Positions 11,565 to 27,100 of a DNA stretch of 64,000 nucleotides are shown in pieces. The position numbers and the translations under genes were made by a program. Position 1 is the stretch's first letter. Each line of letters begins with the position of its first letter. The DNA lies in contig OU744452.1 in assembly GCA_916610825.1 (NCBI GenBank), positions 17,881,103-17,945,102 on the forward strand, written 5' to 3'. The DNA comes from Haliclystus octoradiatus. Lineage: Eukaryota; Cnidaria; Staurozoa; Stauromedusae; Haliclystidae. The notes beneath the pieces were generated by a model. It saw only the letters and a list, made by a program, of their open reading frames with translations, made no database searches and was not told the DNA's origin.

Positions 11565-11710
11565 TCTGTTTTGACCCTTTAAGCTGTCCGATCATCGCAC
11601 ACTGTGTGAAACTTAAACATAAGTAACAATAATTAGGAAATGTTTTCTGAACTAACACTGCGAGAAACCTGAGTGACAATAATTAAGGAATGTTTTATTA
11701 GACTCAGTCA
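11565..11710. repeat. Duplicate of CATSPERB intron-5 sequence, inverted
   Basis: Blocks such as GTGAAACTTAAACATAAGTAACAATAATTAGGAAATGTTTTCT match the reverse complement of about 25170-25260. It also carries a weak ATCATCGCACACTGTGTGAAAC motif related to the PLE terminal core. It belongs to the old scrambled copy of the CATSPERB locus. Confidence 0.55.
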
Positions 11711-11904
11711 TCATAAATTAAATTACTAAGCAATTGGCACACAGCTTCCTATGAACTATTGACGCCACCGACGAGATCCTGTTGACGGTTTCTTTATTCT
11801 CGAAAACTATAGAATTGCCAAAGGACGCAAGTCTCACTTACTAAAGTCTCACTTACTAACATATCAAAATCGTCATAGTAAAAAGTGAGACCGCAAGTCA
11901 ATCG

Positions 11905-12140
11905 AGCATCTATGATATCCCTACTAATGTCATATAGTACATTAATTGCTATTACATTCGATAACGAGGACGACATCAGCGTTCTAGAGCTTCTCATGTC
12001 GGCCATCTTGGTGTTGGATGACAATACACAACCATGGTTATTAATAATATTTTCAAACTATTCTCAAGGGACTCATTGGGAACTTGTGAAAAAGCTCTAT
12101 AGTTGAATTGTGTATCGCTAGAATCATGATGGGAAAGACT
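11905..12140 (-). pseudogene. CATSPERB: CATSPERB exon-3 relic
   Basis: The minus strand reads SNVIAINVLYD and DIIDAR. It matches CATSPERB exon 3 (29631-29894), where the text is SNVIAINVLYNNSEDIIDAQ. The match breaks at about 11986 and resumes at about 12098 (TATAGTTGAATTGTGTATCGCTAG), with roughly 110 bp inserted between. Flanking exons are absent. It is a non-functional piece of the older locus copy. Confidence 0.75.
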
Positions 12141-12758
12141 AGAGGATCTCGCTACGCTGCGCAGTATGTAATGAGAGGCCTGCAAGCCATTGCATCATAG
12201 GGATAATAGTCAAGATTTTTACTAGCTCGTTCGAATTTTACTCTTAATTTTAATTTTGACAATTAATAATGCAAGAATATCATTTGCAGTAGAGACTCAA
12301 ACTTTATCTTTGTGATGTTCACCGTTGCTACCAACAACTGTATGATTGAATATTTAATTTTCGTATCTTATGCTTTTCATGATTCGATATTATCAGTAAA
12401 TCAAACACCTTCTATGTCTATATATGATCCACATTTTACAATGATGAATAGAGGATTTGAAGAAATGCTAATAAACTCCATTCTTATCGGATGTTTGATT
12501 TCATTTGTTGATGCTCAATCAAGATACCAACTTGTTGCTGAGCCAAATGTAAAAGAAAAAGAACTACGATCGAAAAGCATGACAAATCTTTTCGAATGCG
12601 CAAGTCTTTGTAATGATCAGAGATGTTGCAACAGCTTTTTAATTGATGACATGATTATAACATATCGGATGCCTATATGCACCTTATTTCATATGGCGTT
12701 GAACCAAACTAGATCTGTTCATCCAGGAAGCAGTGGATTGCATCGCTTTTATCAAAAA

Positions 12759-13853
12759 GTAAGTAAGACATTTATTTGCAACAATATTACTCTGTATGCA
12801 TATCATTCCCGTCATAATCCTCGCAATACTCACTAGTGTCTGTTTGCAAATAGAGATTACTTCATGGGACATGGGAAGTGTGTCGTACGGTTTCCATTCA
12901 CGATTTGTGAAGATCATAAAACAAACGAGAGAGGCTAGATTTAAATGTTATCTGTCAATAATTTCGAGTTGATACAATGTATTTCTTCTTTCTACTGCAT
13001 GGTCGTTAATTTATCATGTTTCTTTAATTTTTCTTAAAGTCATTTTTGTCTAATCCGCTCTCAATCGTTTCTAATTGTATTAGAAAATGGCAATAGACAA
13101 TGTCATATCCGTGTTGTCGACAGATACCATCAAGTCAAATGATAGGTTTTAGCCAATGAATGGCTCGAAGTTTGTCCATTGAATGAAGTTTGAGTATTAC
13201 TATCTAGCAATGAACGAGAGAAATTTTTTCAGTAGTTGATCGCATCATGAACTTCCCCCTCCACAAATAATGGGTTTGACACCAACTATTAGATGACAAA
13301 GCAAGAGATTAATGATCAAGTAATGAGTTGTTGTGTGTTCACAAGACTAAACTCAGCCTGAATTTCAGTAGCCTATCTACCCGGTTTGAATAATTTCATT
13401 CCGTTTCAAACATGCTTGTTGAAATCGAACAATTTAGGGAACAAAAAACTATGCAAAAGAGAAGTTTGAAGCAATCAAAAATTTACCCGAGTTATTCGCT
13501 TCTAGTTTTTTACAAGGCAGATAATTGTGTCTGATTGCTATGTTAGCCCGACCTGCCAAGACAAGAAACTCGAATATCTGAGTTCAATAATGTAAGAGAG
13601 ACAGCTAATGCAATGTTTGATGAATAAAGACAGATACCTCCTTTTAGATTTACATGCAGTTAAGCTTCAAACAGAGCGGGTTATTATAGTTAGAGGTGCT
13701 TGGCAATGTATTTTTTTCAATGCAAATCGTTACTTAAAATGGATTGCTGATATACTAATCAGGCTGCAAACGATTATGGTACAATATTCCAAGTAATAAA
13801 AAGAAGGAAAGGATGATAACTTGGAAATCAAATATTGCTTTTTTGTTCTTCAG
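12759..13853. other. Intron 1 of the PAN-lectin gene
   Basis: No exon, RNA gene or recognisable repeat was found in this interval. Confidence 0.4.
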
Positions 13854-13969
13854 GAACCCCTGTATCTTCCATGGCCACCAGCTGATAGCGGTAAGAATTC
13901 AATGCTGAAATCAATTAGTCCTGTTCATCGTTATTCCAAATTTATCAAACAAAATGGCGTTCGTTTCAA

Positions 13970-14510
13970 ATCAAAGTCAACAGCAAATCGATCATATCGA
14001 CCTAATTGAATAATATGTGCCTACTAAAGACGGAAGCAGTGAACAGCAAATCGAACATCTCGACCTAACCTAACATTTTGTGCCTACTAAAAACGGCCGC
14101 CATGAACAGCAAATCGGAAATTTCAACCTATTATAACATTTTTTAGGCGGATGCGTACAGAAATTCACACACTATTTCGGTGATGTAAAAATCGTATTGC
14201 ACTTCTTTGGGCAGTGAAAAGGCATCTTATACGGCTTTTGATTGGATGTACGATGTTTTTTCACTAGTAAAAATATGCAATATGGAGATTTACCAGTTAC
14301 TCCTGCTGCAAAATGCTGGAGAAACCTTTCGACCTTACCTAACATTAGTGCCTACTGAAACGGGCGCCATGAACAGCAAATCGAATATTTAGACCTAACG
14401 TAACATTTTGTGCCAATACTATAAACGGCAGCCATGAACAGCGAATCGTACATTTTGACCTAACCTAGCATTCTGTGCCTCATCAAAACGGCCGCCATGA
14501 ACAGCAAATC
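13970..14510. repeat. Degenerate 60-bp tandem repeat, left block
   Basis: Units share the order GACCTAAC, ATTTTGTGCCTACTAAA, ACGGCCGCCATGAACAGCAAATCGAACAT. Copies sit near 13975-14120 and 14330-14510, separated by unrelated sequence (14130-14330). The array continues at 15240-15305 beyond an inserted element. Confidence 0.65.
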
Positions 14511-15239
14511 CATAGAGGTATAAGTACTAGAGCGCTAATCAGAGGCCATTTTGTTGGAGGATAAAATCTTCGAATTTAATGCACAAGTCAATGGAATTTT
14601 CCGAACTTTTTTTACTTTGTGCTATCCTAGGCAACATGGTTTAGTTTTGGAAAAATTGAGACATTGTACCATTGTCATGTGACATAAATTCATTTTTCTA
14701 CGGGAAATATTTTTAATTTTTTGCAGCACAAGTAATTTTCATTAGTGTTTTTGTGGAGATGTTACTCACACGATAAAGAAGCAGGAATATTTTCTGTAAA
14801 TTTTCAACAAAAGGTAGAGTTGAATCAAGCGCAGACAATTGTTTCTTGGTTGTTTTGGGTAACAGCTATTTGCTGACAATTTTGAACAATCAAATTGTTG
14901 AAAGTATGATTTATTATGAATTATTATTGGCGATTTCATTTACCTTCCAGGGCCCTTCAGATTTTTTCACATGACAATACCATGTAAATGCTGTTCAAAC
15001 ATAAATATGTTTCAAATAATCAGTTAAAAATAATTTCCGTTCGGAATTCAACTGTAGTTAACCAATTCTCGAAAGGAGTACAACTTTCTCCACTCGAAAC
15101 ATCTGATCTTTTGATTGATTTATTTTCCCGCCAAAGCTGCCATAGCGTCATGACGCCATTGTTTTCCCTCCAAGAAGATGGCGGAAGTCGGCGACATGGA
15201 AGGTCACTTGGTTAGCGCTCTATATCTTATACCTCTATG
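14511..15239. mobile_element. 729-bp non-autonomous TIR element, 8-bp target duplication
   Basis: The ends CATAGAGGTATAAG and CTTATACCTCTATG are perfect 14-bp inverted repeats, extending imperfectly to GAGCGCTAA/TTAGCGCTC. The 8-bp direct repeat AGCAAATC flanks it (14503-14510 and 15240-15247). Eight-base duplications are typical of hAT and P superfamilies. No transposase is encoded. It sits inside a 60-bp repeat array in intron 2 of the PAN-lectin gene. Confidence 0.8.
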
Positions 15240-15305
15240 AGCAAATCTAACATTTTGTGCCTACTGTAAACGGCCGTCATGAACAGAGAATCGAACATTT
15301 AGACA
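15240..15305. repeat. 60-bp tandem repeat, right block
   Basis: Continues the array of 13970-14510 (ACATTTTGTGCCTACTGTAAACGGCCGTCATGAACAG) after the inserted TIR element. Confidence 0.6.
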
Positions 15306-15747
15306 AAACGTGTACCGACAACGGCAGCTCTGGAAGCTTTAATTTTGTCTATTGGAACGCTCTATCAAGTCTTTTTTTATAGACCAATGGGATTTACCCA
15401 TTATGATACAATATCAACAATTCACAGTGTGAGTCAGAATATTGATGAAATCATTTGTTCATTTGTTTTTATACCATAGAAATCGATTTGAGCATACTGG
15501 CATGTGTCCAGATAAGTAAGACTAGTTCATCATCCAGCGGCTGTAGGAAAGCCATAGATGGCCAAGTTAGCCCTCCCTATTATGCTCATGGCTCCAAAGC
15601 AACAGATCCATCGTGGTAAGTAGATTTTGGTAAAGAAATTGCTATCACGAAAGTAATACTTTACAACGTACTCATTTGGCATCCTTCTTATCATGAAAAC
15701 GTTACAATACAAACTCAACCAGTGCCTGATCAGCTATGTGTCAAAGT

Positions 15748-16834
15748 GTAAGTGTTATTTGTGATGAGAGTATTAGCAAGATTATCAAAATGACACATCC
15801 CGTAAACAATGTCACGTATGTCCTTGGGTCACATATAAGGGTGAGTTGAACTGTACTCGCTAGAGACCAACAAATGTAGCATTAATATTTTCTACTTGCC
15901 AAGGCAGCGAAGTTGAAAAATCAAAGGGTAGGACAATTGAAGTTCACAGTTAAATCAGAGCAACAGCGCAAAGATAATTATATGACTAACGCATAGAATA
16001 AAAAACTATTAATGATTTAGAAATAAAGAATATAATATTCAATAAACGATACTTTGCTTTGGAGTATGTTTACAAAGTTCACGCGTTTTGGAACAGTCCG
16101 ATGGCCAGCCCGGCAAGGTAAGACTAAAGCTTTGAATGAGATGAAGAGGGAAGCTATCGTCATCTATCGTTAAAGTTCGATAGGAACAATAGGATCCGTG
16201 GTAACAGTGGGATCCCACTAGGGTGGGACAGAAATTCTATAAATAAACACAGTTTGGAGGACAACCCTGTTCGCAAGCGCACCAAATAGATAACATTGAA
16301 TTTGAAGGATTATTTACAATAAATGTAGCATTTGAGATAAAAATATTAAGGCCTATTTCAACTGTAATTTGGTATTTGTTATTTATGTTTGAAAACTTGA
16401 AAATATAAAAATGAGATTGATAAGAAGTTTGAAATGCGAGGCCATCCCTGCAGTGACTTCTGGGTTGAACGTGGATGGAAGAGGGATGAAGTTGAAAACT
16501 ATATACAGGCCTCTAAACGTAATAAATTGACCAAAATGCCTTGCGCAACAGACAACAGTGTGGAGTGCAGCGATTGTATAACAGAAGCTGCCAAAAGCTG
16601 CAAAGCGATCCGAAATTATCTTCTTTTGATGAAAGTGTTATCTCCTCAATTCTGATAATATTTGCAACTAATAAAACGTGAATAAGCCAATCACAGTTAA
16701 TATTCTCGGGATTCTGCCAAATTATTATCATCATTATAAAACAACAAAAACGTGGAGCAATTTCTTTGACTTCGGCTATATTTACCGTATCTAATCTTTA
16801 ACGGTTTCATATTTTGTAATACTCAACACAGGCG
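15748..16834. other. No gene recognised
   Basis: After the weak lectin exon trace near 15905-15930 I see no exon. A 73-codon frame at 16434-16655 has no recognisable motif and no clear splice context, so I do not call it a gene. Confidence 0.35.
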
Positions 16835-17479
<645 letters not shown>

Positions 17480-17486
17480 GGATTGA

Positions 17487-18500
17487 ATAGAGATGGGATT
17501 AAAAATTACATCAAAAACCAACCTCAAATCAGTATACTTCTTAGACATAACCTTCGACCTAAACAATGGCACATTCCAGCCCTACAGAAAAACTAACGAC
17601 CAACCTATATATATAGACACTAATTCTAATCATCCACCTACAATTCTAAAACATATACCTATAGCAATTAACCAAAGACTCTCCGATTTATCATCTAATA
17701 ACACTATTTATGAAAACAGCAAAAATACTTACGAAGACGCCTTAACAGCGAGTGGCCATACTACTACTAATTTAAAATACGAACCAAGGCCAGCAACATC
17801 AAGCCGTAGAAAAGGGAAAAGGAGGAGAAATGTCACATGGTTTAACCCACCGTTCAACAAAAGTGTGAAAAGCAACATTGGCCGAACATTCCTCAACCTA
17901 GTCAAAAAGCACTTTCCGAAGACAAGCAAGCTACATAAGATTTTCAATCAAAACACGCTAAAAGTAAGTTACAGTTGTACTTCCAATATGAAAACAATCA
18001 TTACTAACCACAACAAGAATTTAACAAATACAGAAATGGAATTAACAGAAAATGCGCAATTATGCAACTGCCGCACAAAGGAAAATTGTCCATTAAACAA
18101 TAGATGCCTTATGGAAGGATTAATCTACAACGCCAAAGTGACTACCCCGGAAGACCAAGAGGGTAAAAATTACATCGGTCTAACGGAAAACTCTTTTAAG
18201 ACACGCTACACACAGCACACAAGCACATTCCGGCATGATAAACATACACACAACACGCAATTATCAAAATATATTTGGGAACAGAAGGACAAAGCAACCG
18301 ACTACAACATCGAATGGACAGCTCTATCGAGAGCAAAGCCATACAATAATATAACGAAAAGATGCCAGCTATGCCTGGCAGAAAAATATCATATCATTTG
18401 TTCCAAAAAAGCATTACTTAACAAAAGATCTGAGTTAATTTCAAAATGTAGGCACGAGAATAAATTTTATTTTACTAATTATAAATCGACTAAAACATAA
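17487..18500 (+). mobile_element. PLE-A, 5'-truncated Penelope-like element (left copy)
   Basis: An open 335-residue frame starts at 17493, just after the reverse-transcriptase catalytic region (compare PLE-B at DIGLNITTKSNL), so RT motifs are absent. It keeps the post-RT domain (NHPPTILKHIPIAINQRLSDLS, WFNPPFNKSVKSNIGRTFLN), a cysteine linker (CNCRTKENCPLNNRC) and a C-terminal GIY-YIG-type endonuclease core (NYIGLTENSFKTRYTQH). It stops at 18498. It cannot move alone. It is the left partner proposed for the recombination that created the large duplication. Confidence 0.85.
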
Positions 18501-18639
18501 CCTGTAACAATTAAATGCTGCATAGGAAACGATCACAAAGAAAACACGCACATTGCGATACAATAGGCTTTATCCCATTTAACAATAGCTGCGATTTATG
18601 TAAGTTTATATCAGAGGTACCATGTATGTTTTTTATTAT

Positions 18640-18786
18640 CTAGTTTTAACTGTCTGATGATCGCAATAAAGCGTGAAACTTCAAGTTACAGTAACAAAAT
18701 GTGTAGTCTTTGACTCCTCTATTTATATTTACAGCTCTGTCAACAGAAGTTGAGCACTGTTTTACTGCTATTGGATAATATTTATT
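18640..18786 (+). repeat. PLE-A terminal repeat with hammerhead-like core
   Basis: Downstream of the PLE-A stop. The core CTGATGA (18654-18660), a stem TCGC/aataaa/GCGT and GAAAC (18675-18679) is followed by TTTGACTCC and a tail GCTCTGTCAA, GAGCACTG, GCTATTGGATA that ends in ATTATT/AATAAT. An inverted partial copy closes the array at 22615-22700. Confidence 0.7.
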
Positions 18787-19312
<526 letters not shown>

Positions 19313-19401
19313 ATTATTATTATTATTCACGCTCTGTCAAATGACATCGAGCACTATATCAACTGCTGTTAGATACCATATCATCATTATTATTATTACA
19401 T

Positions 19402-19572
<171 letters not shown>

Positions 19573-19660
19573 TTATGTTTATCTAATAGCAGATAATATA
19601 GGGCTCTGAAACTTGAGTAACAGTAAAGAATGTGTATTCTTTGACTCTTTCGCCATATAT
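19573..19660. repeat. PLE-B terminal fragments joined in opposite orientation
   Basis: An inverted tail (TTTATGTTTATCTAATAGCAGATAATATAGGGCTCT) is fused directly to a forward piece starting GAAACTTGAGTAACAG. In unit 2 (46388-46500) the same junction has an extra 24-bp direct copy of GTGAAACTTGAGTAACAGTAAAGC type sequence. Confidence 0.75.
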
Positions 19661-22700
<3,040 letters not shown>

Positions 22701-23740
22701 CCTATTGTACAATGCTTGCTCAAAAATAATTTATTAACATGCTTTAACTATAATAATAGAGCTAATGTTTCCGTTTGTGTTAAAGAAAGTCAGATGCATA
22801 CTTATTAAATGTTTCACATGCACAACAGCACCTTACTATTTAATCTAATATCAGATGTATAGTGGTATAACTGTTGTTGCCAAAAATTGGTTTATACAGC
22901 CAAGATTTAATGGCGAAAGAATTGATACTTGTCTGATTGTCTGAGATATATATGTGTGATTTAGCTGATATATTTAGCTGTGATTTTTCAAAGATGCTGC
23001 AATGAGACAATTTGCTAAGAAAATGATCTATTGAGCTACGGCATATTGTCTTTTAAGCTGCGATCTATTAAAGATGTGTCTATGAGACAATTTACTGAGA
23101 AAATGATCGATGAAGTTAATTTCATGCAAAACCCCAGCCAAAATGACGTTTATTTCACCAGCATTGGTAGGACGCTGGCTGTTGCTTGTAGTTGAATTTT
23201 ACGTCTTTTCATTTTAAAGACGATCAAAACTGTCGCCGACAGCGTGAACATTCCCTTCTTGACATAGTTTCACTGAAATGTTGACGAGATGGCCAATTTT
23301 ATTTCCAGCATCGATGAAATAAGAGGATTTATTTCCCGAATGGACAACATTCATAAACTAAGTAATTCCTTCTGTCTTTGTATCTTAAATACAGCAATCA
23401 GGAATAGATTCGATTAAGTCCCTAGTGTTTTGGAATATGTTTATATATGTATAGCTTTGTTATTTTTTTCATTTCAAACATGAAAATGGTAGTAATTGTT
23501 GACTACCGAAACGTTTATCAAAGTAAAAATTTTCAAGTGATGAAAGCGACATTCCGTTTGAAAATATTAATATTACTTTATTACGAATTTACAAGTTCAC
23601 AAACTGTTTTCTTCGGCTTGGTGTACACAATAATAGGTCAATTTTTCTTGACTAGATAATCTTGCAATTTGTATCATATTAACTTGATATGCCTTATTCT
23701 TTCTATAGAATCTTCAAATTCTGTATTTCATGAGATTGCG
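22701..23740. other. No gene recognised
   Basis: AT-rich sequence between the PLE array and the 3' end of CATSPERB. A near-duplicated phrase (ATGAGACAATTT.CT.AGAAAATGATC at about 23001 and 23086) is the only internal structure I noticed. Confidence 0.35.
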
Positions 23741-23744
23741 TAGA

Positions 23745-24065
23745 ACCCTTTCTGTATTTTTCCGAAACTATGGGAGCTGCACACGTCTCTTGGTGTCCCT
23801 AATCCTCACTGTATTTTCAAGGAGCAATTGGAGCTGCAGGTGTCAGGGCATCCCTCCTTTTGAGCCCATGCATTCCCGAGAAACCCTCTGTATAGTCTCA
23901 GGGTCTATGAAAGCTGCAGGTGTCTTGATGTCCGTAAACTCCCGCTTTTGAGCTGTGTATGTCCAAAAAGCCTTCACTATCTCCCAGAATCAATGGGAGC
24001 TGCAGGCGTCTGGGTTTCACTGCACCCTACTTTTGAGCCCATGTATGGCCAAGAAGCCTTCTTTC
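23745..24065. repeat. Degenerate tandem repeat, 60-90 bp period
   Basis: Four recurring blocks of GGGAGCTGCAGGTGTC, then CTTTTGAGCCCATG, then AAGCCTTC variants. No continuous frame. Located about 100 bp downstream of the CATSPERB stop. Confidence 0.6.
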
Positions 24066-24165
24066 TTTTCCACCTTTCGTCTCTTCTACGTGCGATAACA
24101 ATTAAAACAATAAACAAGCTGAAGTTATCTTGAACTACTTAATCATTACTAGAACTTTTATTTTA

Positions 24166-27100
24166 TTAGTTATCATCATCTTCCAATGGTGTAATGGAGG
24201 TATTCATAAAACGATAATAACTATGATACCAAAACACTCCACATAACATCATACCAAATAACATTGCCGTTGTTGCTCTAACAAGATCTTGAGAAGGATG
24301 TGGTAACGGTGTACTACCAACATAAATAACAAATTCAACTTTCAGATGACATAATGTTAAAAATGACTGTCTATCATCTTGAACTCTGAAATGGTATAAT
24401 CCAGAACCTTTGAAATCAAGTTTGTTGTTAACAGATGAACGGATAATAATCCGTGATGAATCCGTTACAGAACCACTACTTTTAATCAATTCAAAATCCT
24501 TGCGATTATTTAACTCTTCAAGGATATAGTCATTTTGGAATATGGTTGGAATGTTGGTTTCATCTCGCTGAAGTTTTAATGAAATAGGCAACTGTTCACG
24601 ATAGACCATACGATACACCCGTTCGATACAATCGGAATCTTCGATTAAGGAGGATACACGAGAATTGGTATTGCATCCGCATTTGTCCCTATTGGAAATA
24701 GAGGGAAAATAATTAAGGAAATGTGTTATAAGTATTTAGAAATGATCTTATTTACTCATCTGCTTCTGGATGATAGTTGATGCTCTGATAGGGGTATAAA
24801 ATCCCCCTGTCTTCCAGACAACTTTTCCCGATCTCCTTTGATCTCTTGATAAGTTAAATTTTGATGATGTTCCCTGTACTGGCTTTTACTCAAATTCACA
24901 GTATGACGATGCCGATGCAGTGTCAAACTTTCAGAACAATTGTGCCTCAAAAATATTTGGATAACACCGAAGAATATTATGATTGTCATGATATCTGAAA
25001 TACATAATGACTCGTTCAAAATGCACTATTCTGCTCAAGAAACATACTCAATTATTTTCAGCATTTTAACAAGCTTTTTACCTGCTCCACCTGGGCAATC
25101 ATGAATCTTTATTGCTCACAGTCTGTTTTAGTCTTCCTATATTCATATCAGGGTTTCATAATAACTTAATTATTGTTACTTAAGTTTCATTCAGCGTTAA
25201 TTTAGAAAACATTTTCTAATTATTGTTAAGTTTCATGCAATGTGCGATGAACAGACAGTTTATTAGTCAGTGTTGGCACAAGAGAGGCGTTCAGGGAGAA
25301 TATGAGAAAGAAAATCGGGGTGCTATTTACTTTGCGTTCACCAATTAAACAGAAGGAACTTAAATTGTCAAATTTTGTCCTTTTTATCAGCACTTGTTCG
25401 TGACAATTTGGGAGTCAAAGTTACAAACCATTCAAAGTGCAATTTCTCAGTTTTCACTAACGAATATTTATTAAATGTTACCAAATAATAAAGTGAAAGC
25501 TTCAATCTGCTAATTAGAACTAAATATCTCGTCTCTTAGAAGATGAAAATACAGGGGGAAATACATGAGAATTCAATCGTAAAATGAACAAAATTACCTG
25601 TTTTTAGCTTTTTCGCATTGCTTGTAAACAACTGCACTTTGTGAACTTGAATATTTGCTATTGAATAAAGTCTTGCTTCTATCAACATTGTAAATATGTT
25701 TTGTTAAAGGTATAGCAATCCCCTTATCAGAGGGTGGACGATAGTTTGTAGGTAAATCTTTATATCGTTCAATGTCATTACTATCCATTACAGTATTACG
25801 TAGAAATTCTAATGGATCGTAAATAATAGGATATTCAAATAAAAGTTTTTTGCCAAGTGGACATGAACTTATTATTACAATTGTTTTTGTCAGTTTAGAG
25901 CATAATGATTTGAAAACACGACTTGTGAGTGTTAAAGTTGTATACTTTGATACATTAAGAAAACTTGCTTTTTGTTGCAATATAATCTTCTTTATATGAT
26001 GTGTTCTTGTACACTGATTTATTTCACGTATATCGAATTGTTGTGTATTACTAAATATGACGTTGAATAATGGATAAAAATCTTTTATTGATTCTCCTGT
26101 AATTAATTTTGCAGTAAAATTTAATTCTAACCTTTCATTAGCGTCAAGGTAAACTGTTTGATTCCAGTTATTATTCAATGATAATTCTATTGGACATGAT
26201 TCAATATTTTTCCTAATCTTTGATGAATCAAGTTTACATATTTTATCAACTTTGGTCATATTCCATGGAATCTCTGTCATGAATTCCAAAATAAAATTAT
26301 TCTCTGAATTCGTTTCATTTATTAACCCAATATATTTCTTAAAATGTATAAAATCGCCTGTCTTTAATCCAATATCTCTGTTGTTTGTATTAAACATGTA
26401 ATATTTATTATTCGTATTAACTCCAGATAGATTTCCATTTATCGCGTAACAGTTTTCTTTCGAAGTTAAATAGTAGTATTGGATAGCAAATTCAGATTTC
26501 CATTCAAGAATATTGATTGTTTTTCTAGAATCTTCTATACACGATGCTTGTGCCATACTGTCATTAGATATCCATTCTATTATACAATGTTTTGATATAC
26601 TAGGTAGACTTATAGTTGTACCTATATCATTAAGTTTCCAAATTCCTAGCTTGTCGTCATCTAATAATTTGATTGAAAATCTCCCATTTTCGTCAGGGTA
26701 GAACTCCAGTTTTCGTTTCCGAATTCCAATTTCTATATCATTAATATTTTCTATTTCACACCATTCACTTGCTTTATTTATTGAAAATTTATTAAAATAT
26801 CCACTGTTTTGAGCGTATTCAGCTATACATAATTCTGCTTGATTATAATCTTTTATTATTATTACTGATGGTATGAATAAATACTGATATGGTTTGACTA
26901 CAAAATCTGGTAACAATCTTGTATTATTCTCATAACTCATATTTTGATAAAAATAAATATTTTCAAATTTACGAAGAGCAATCGTAATTAACTCAAAGGC
27001 AAAGTTAATGTTTTCAAGGGATTCAATTTGTAATTGATTAATTTTCAGATTTTCCAAGTTTAATTTCATAAGGTAGTTAGGATGAATAGTGAAAATCAAA

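Larger units (their letters stand above)
12465..15747 (+). pseudogene. PAN/apple plus F-type lectin gene with an in-frame stop
   Basis: Three exons join in phase. Exon 1 (12465-12758) starts with a signal peptide (MLINSILIGCLISFVDAQS), followed by a cysteine-rich PAN-like module (LFECASLCNDQRCCNSFLID, then CTLFHMAL), and ends before GTAAGT. Exon 2 (13854-13890) gives the PWPPADSG linker. Exon 3 (15480-15747) has the F-type lectin half domain (SSSGCRKAIDGQ, VDFGKEIAITKVILYN) and ends before GTAAGT. At 15617-15619 a TAA replaces the CAA seen in the paralogue (DPWWQVDFG versus DPSW*VDFG). The expected second half-domain exon survives only as a weak trace near 15905-15930. Everything upstream of the stop is well kept, so loss is recent, or a short secreted PAN-only product is still made. 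Confidence 0.7.

Noticed and set aside
11565..11600. GTGAAAC motif with ATCATCGCACACTG as a hammerhead core
   Set aside because: The CTGATGA box is not present; kept only as a decayed relative.
16434..16655. 73-codon frame with several cysteines
   Set aside because: No motif, no splice context and no homologue in the window.
24756..25019. 87-codon frame between CATSPERB exons 5 and 6
   Set aside because: It lies in an intron with good splice sites on both sides; the matching region of the old relic (4500-4900) is not open.
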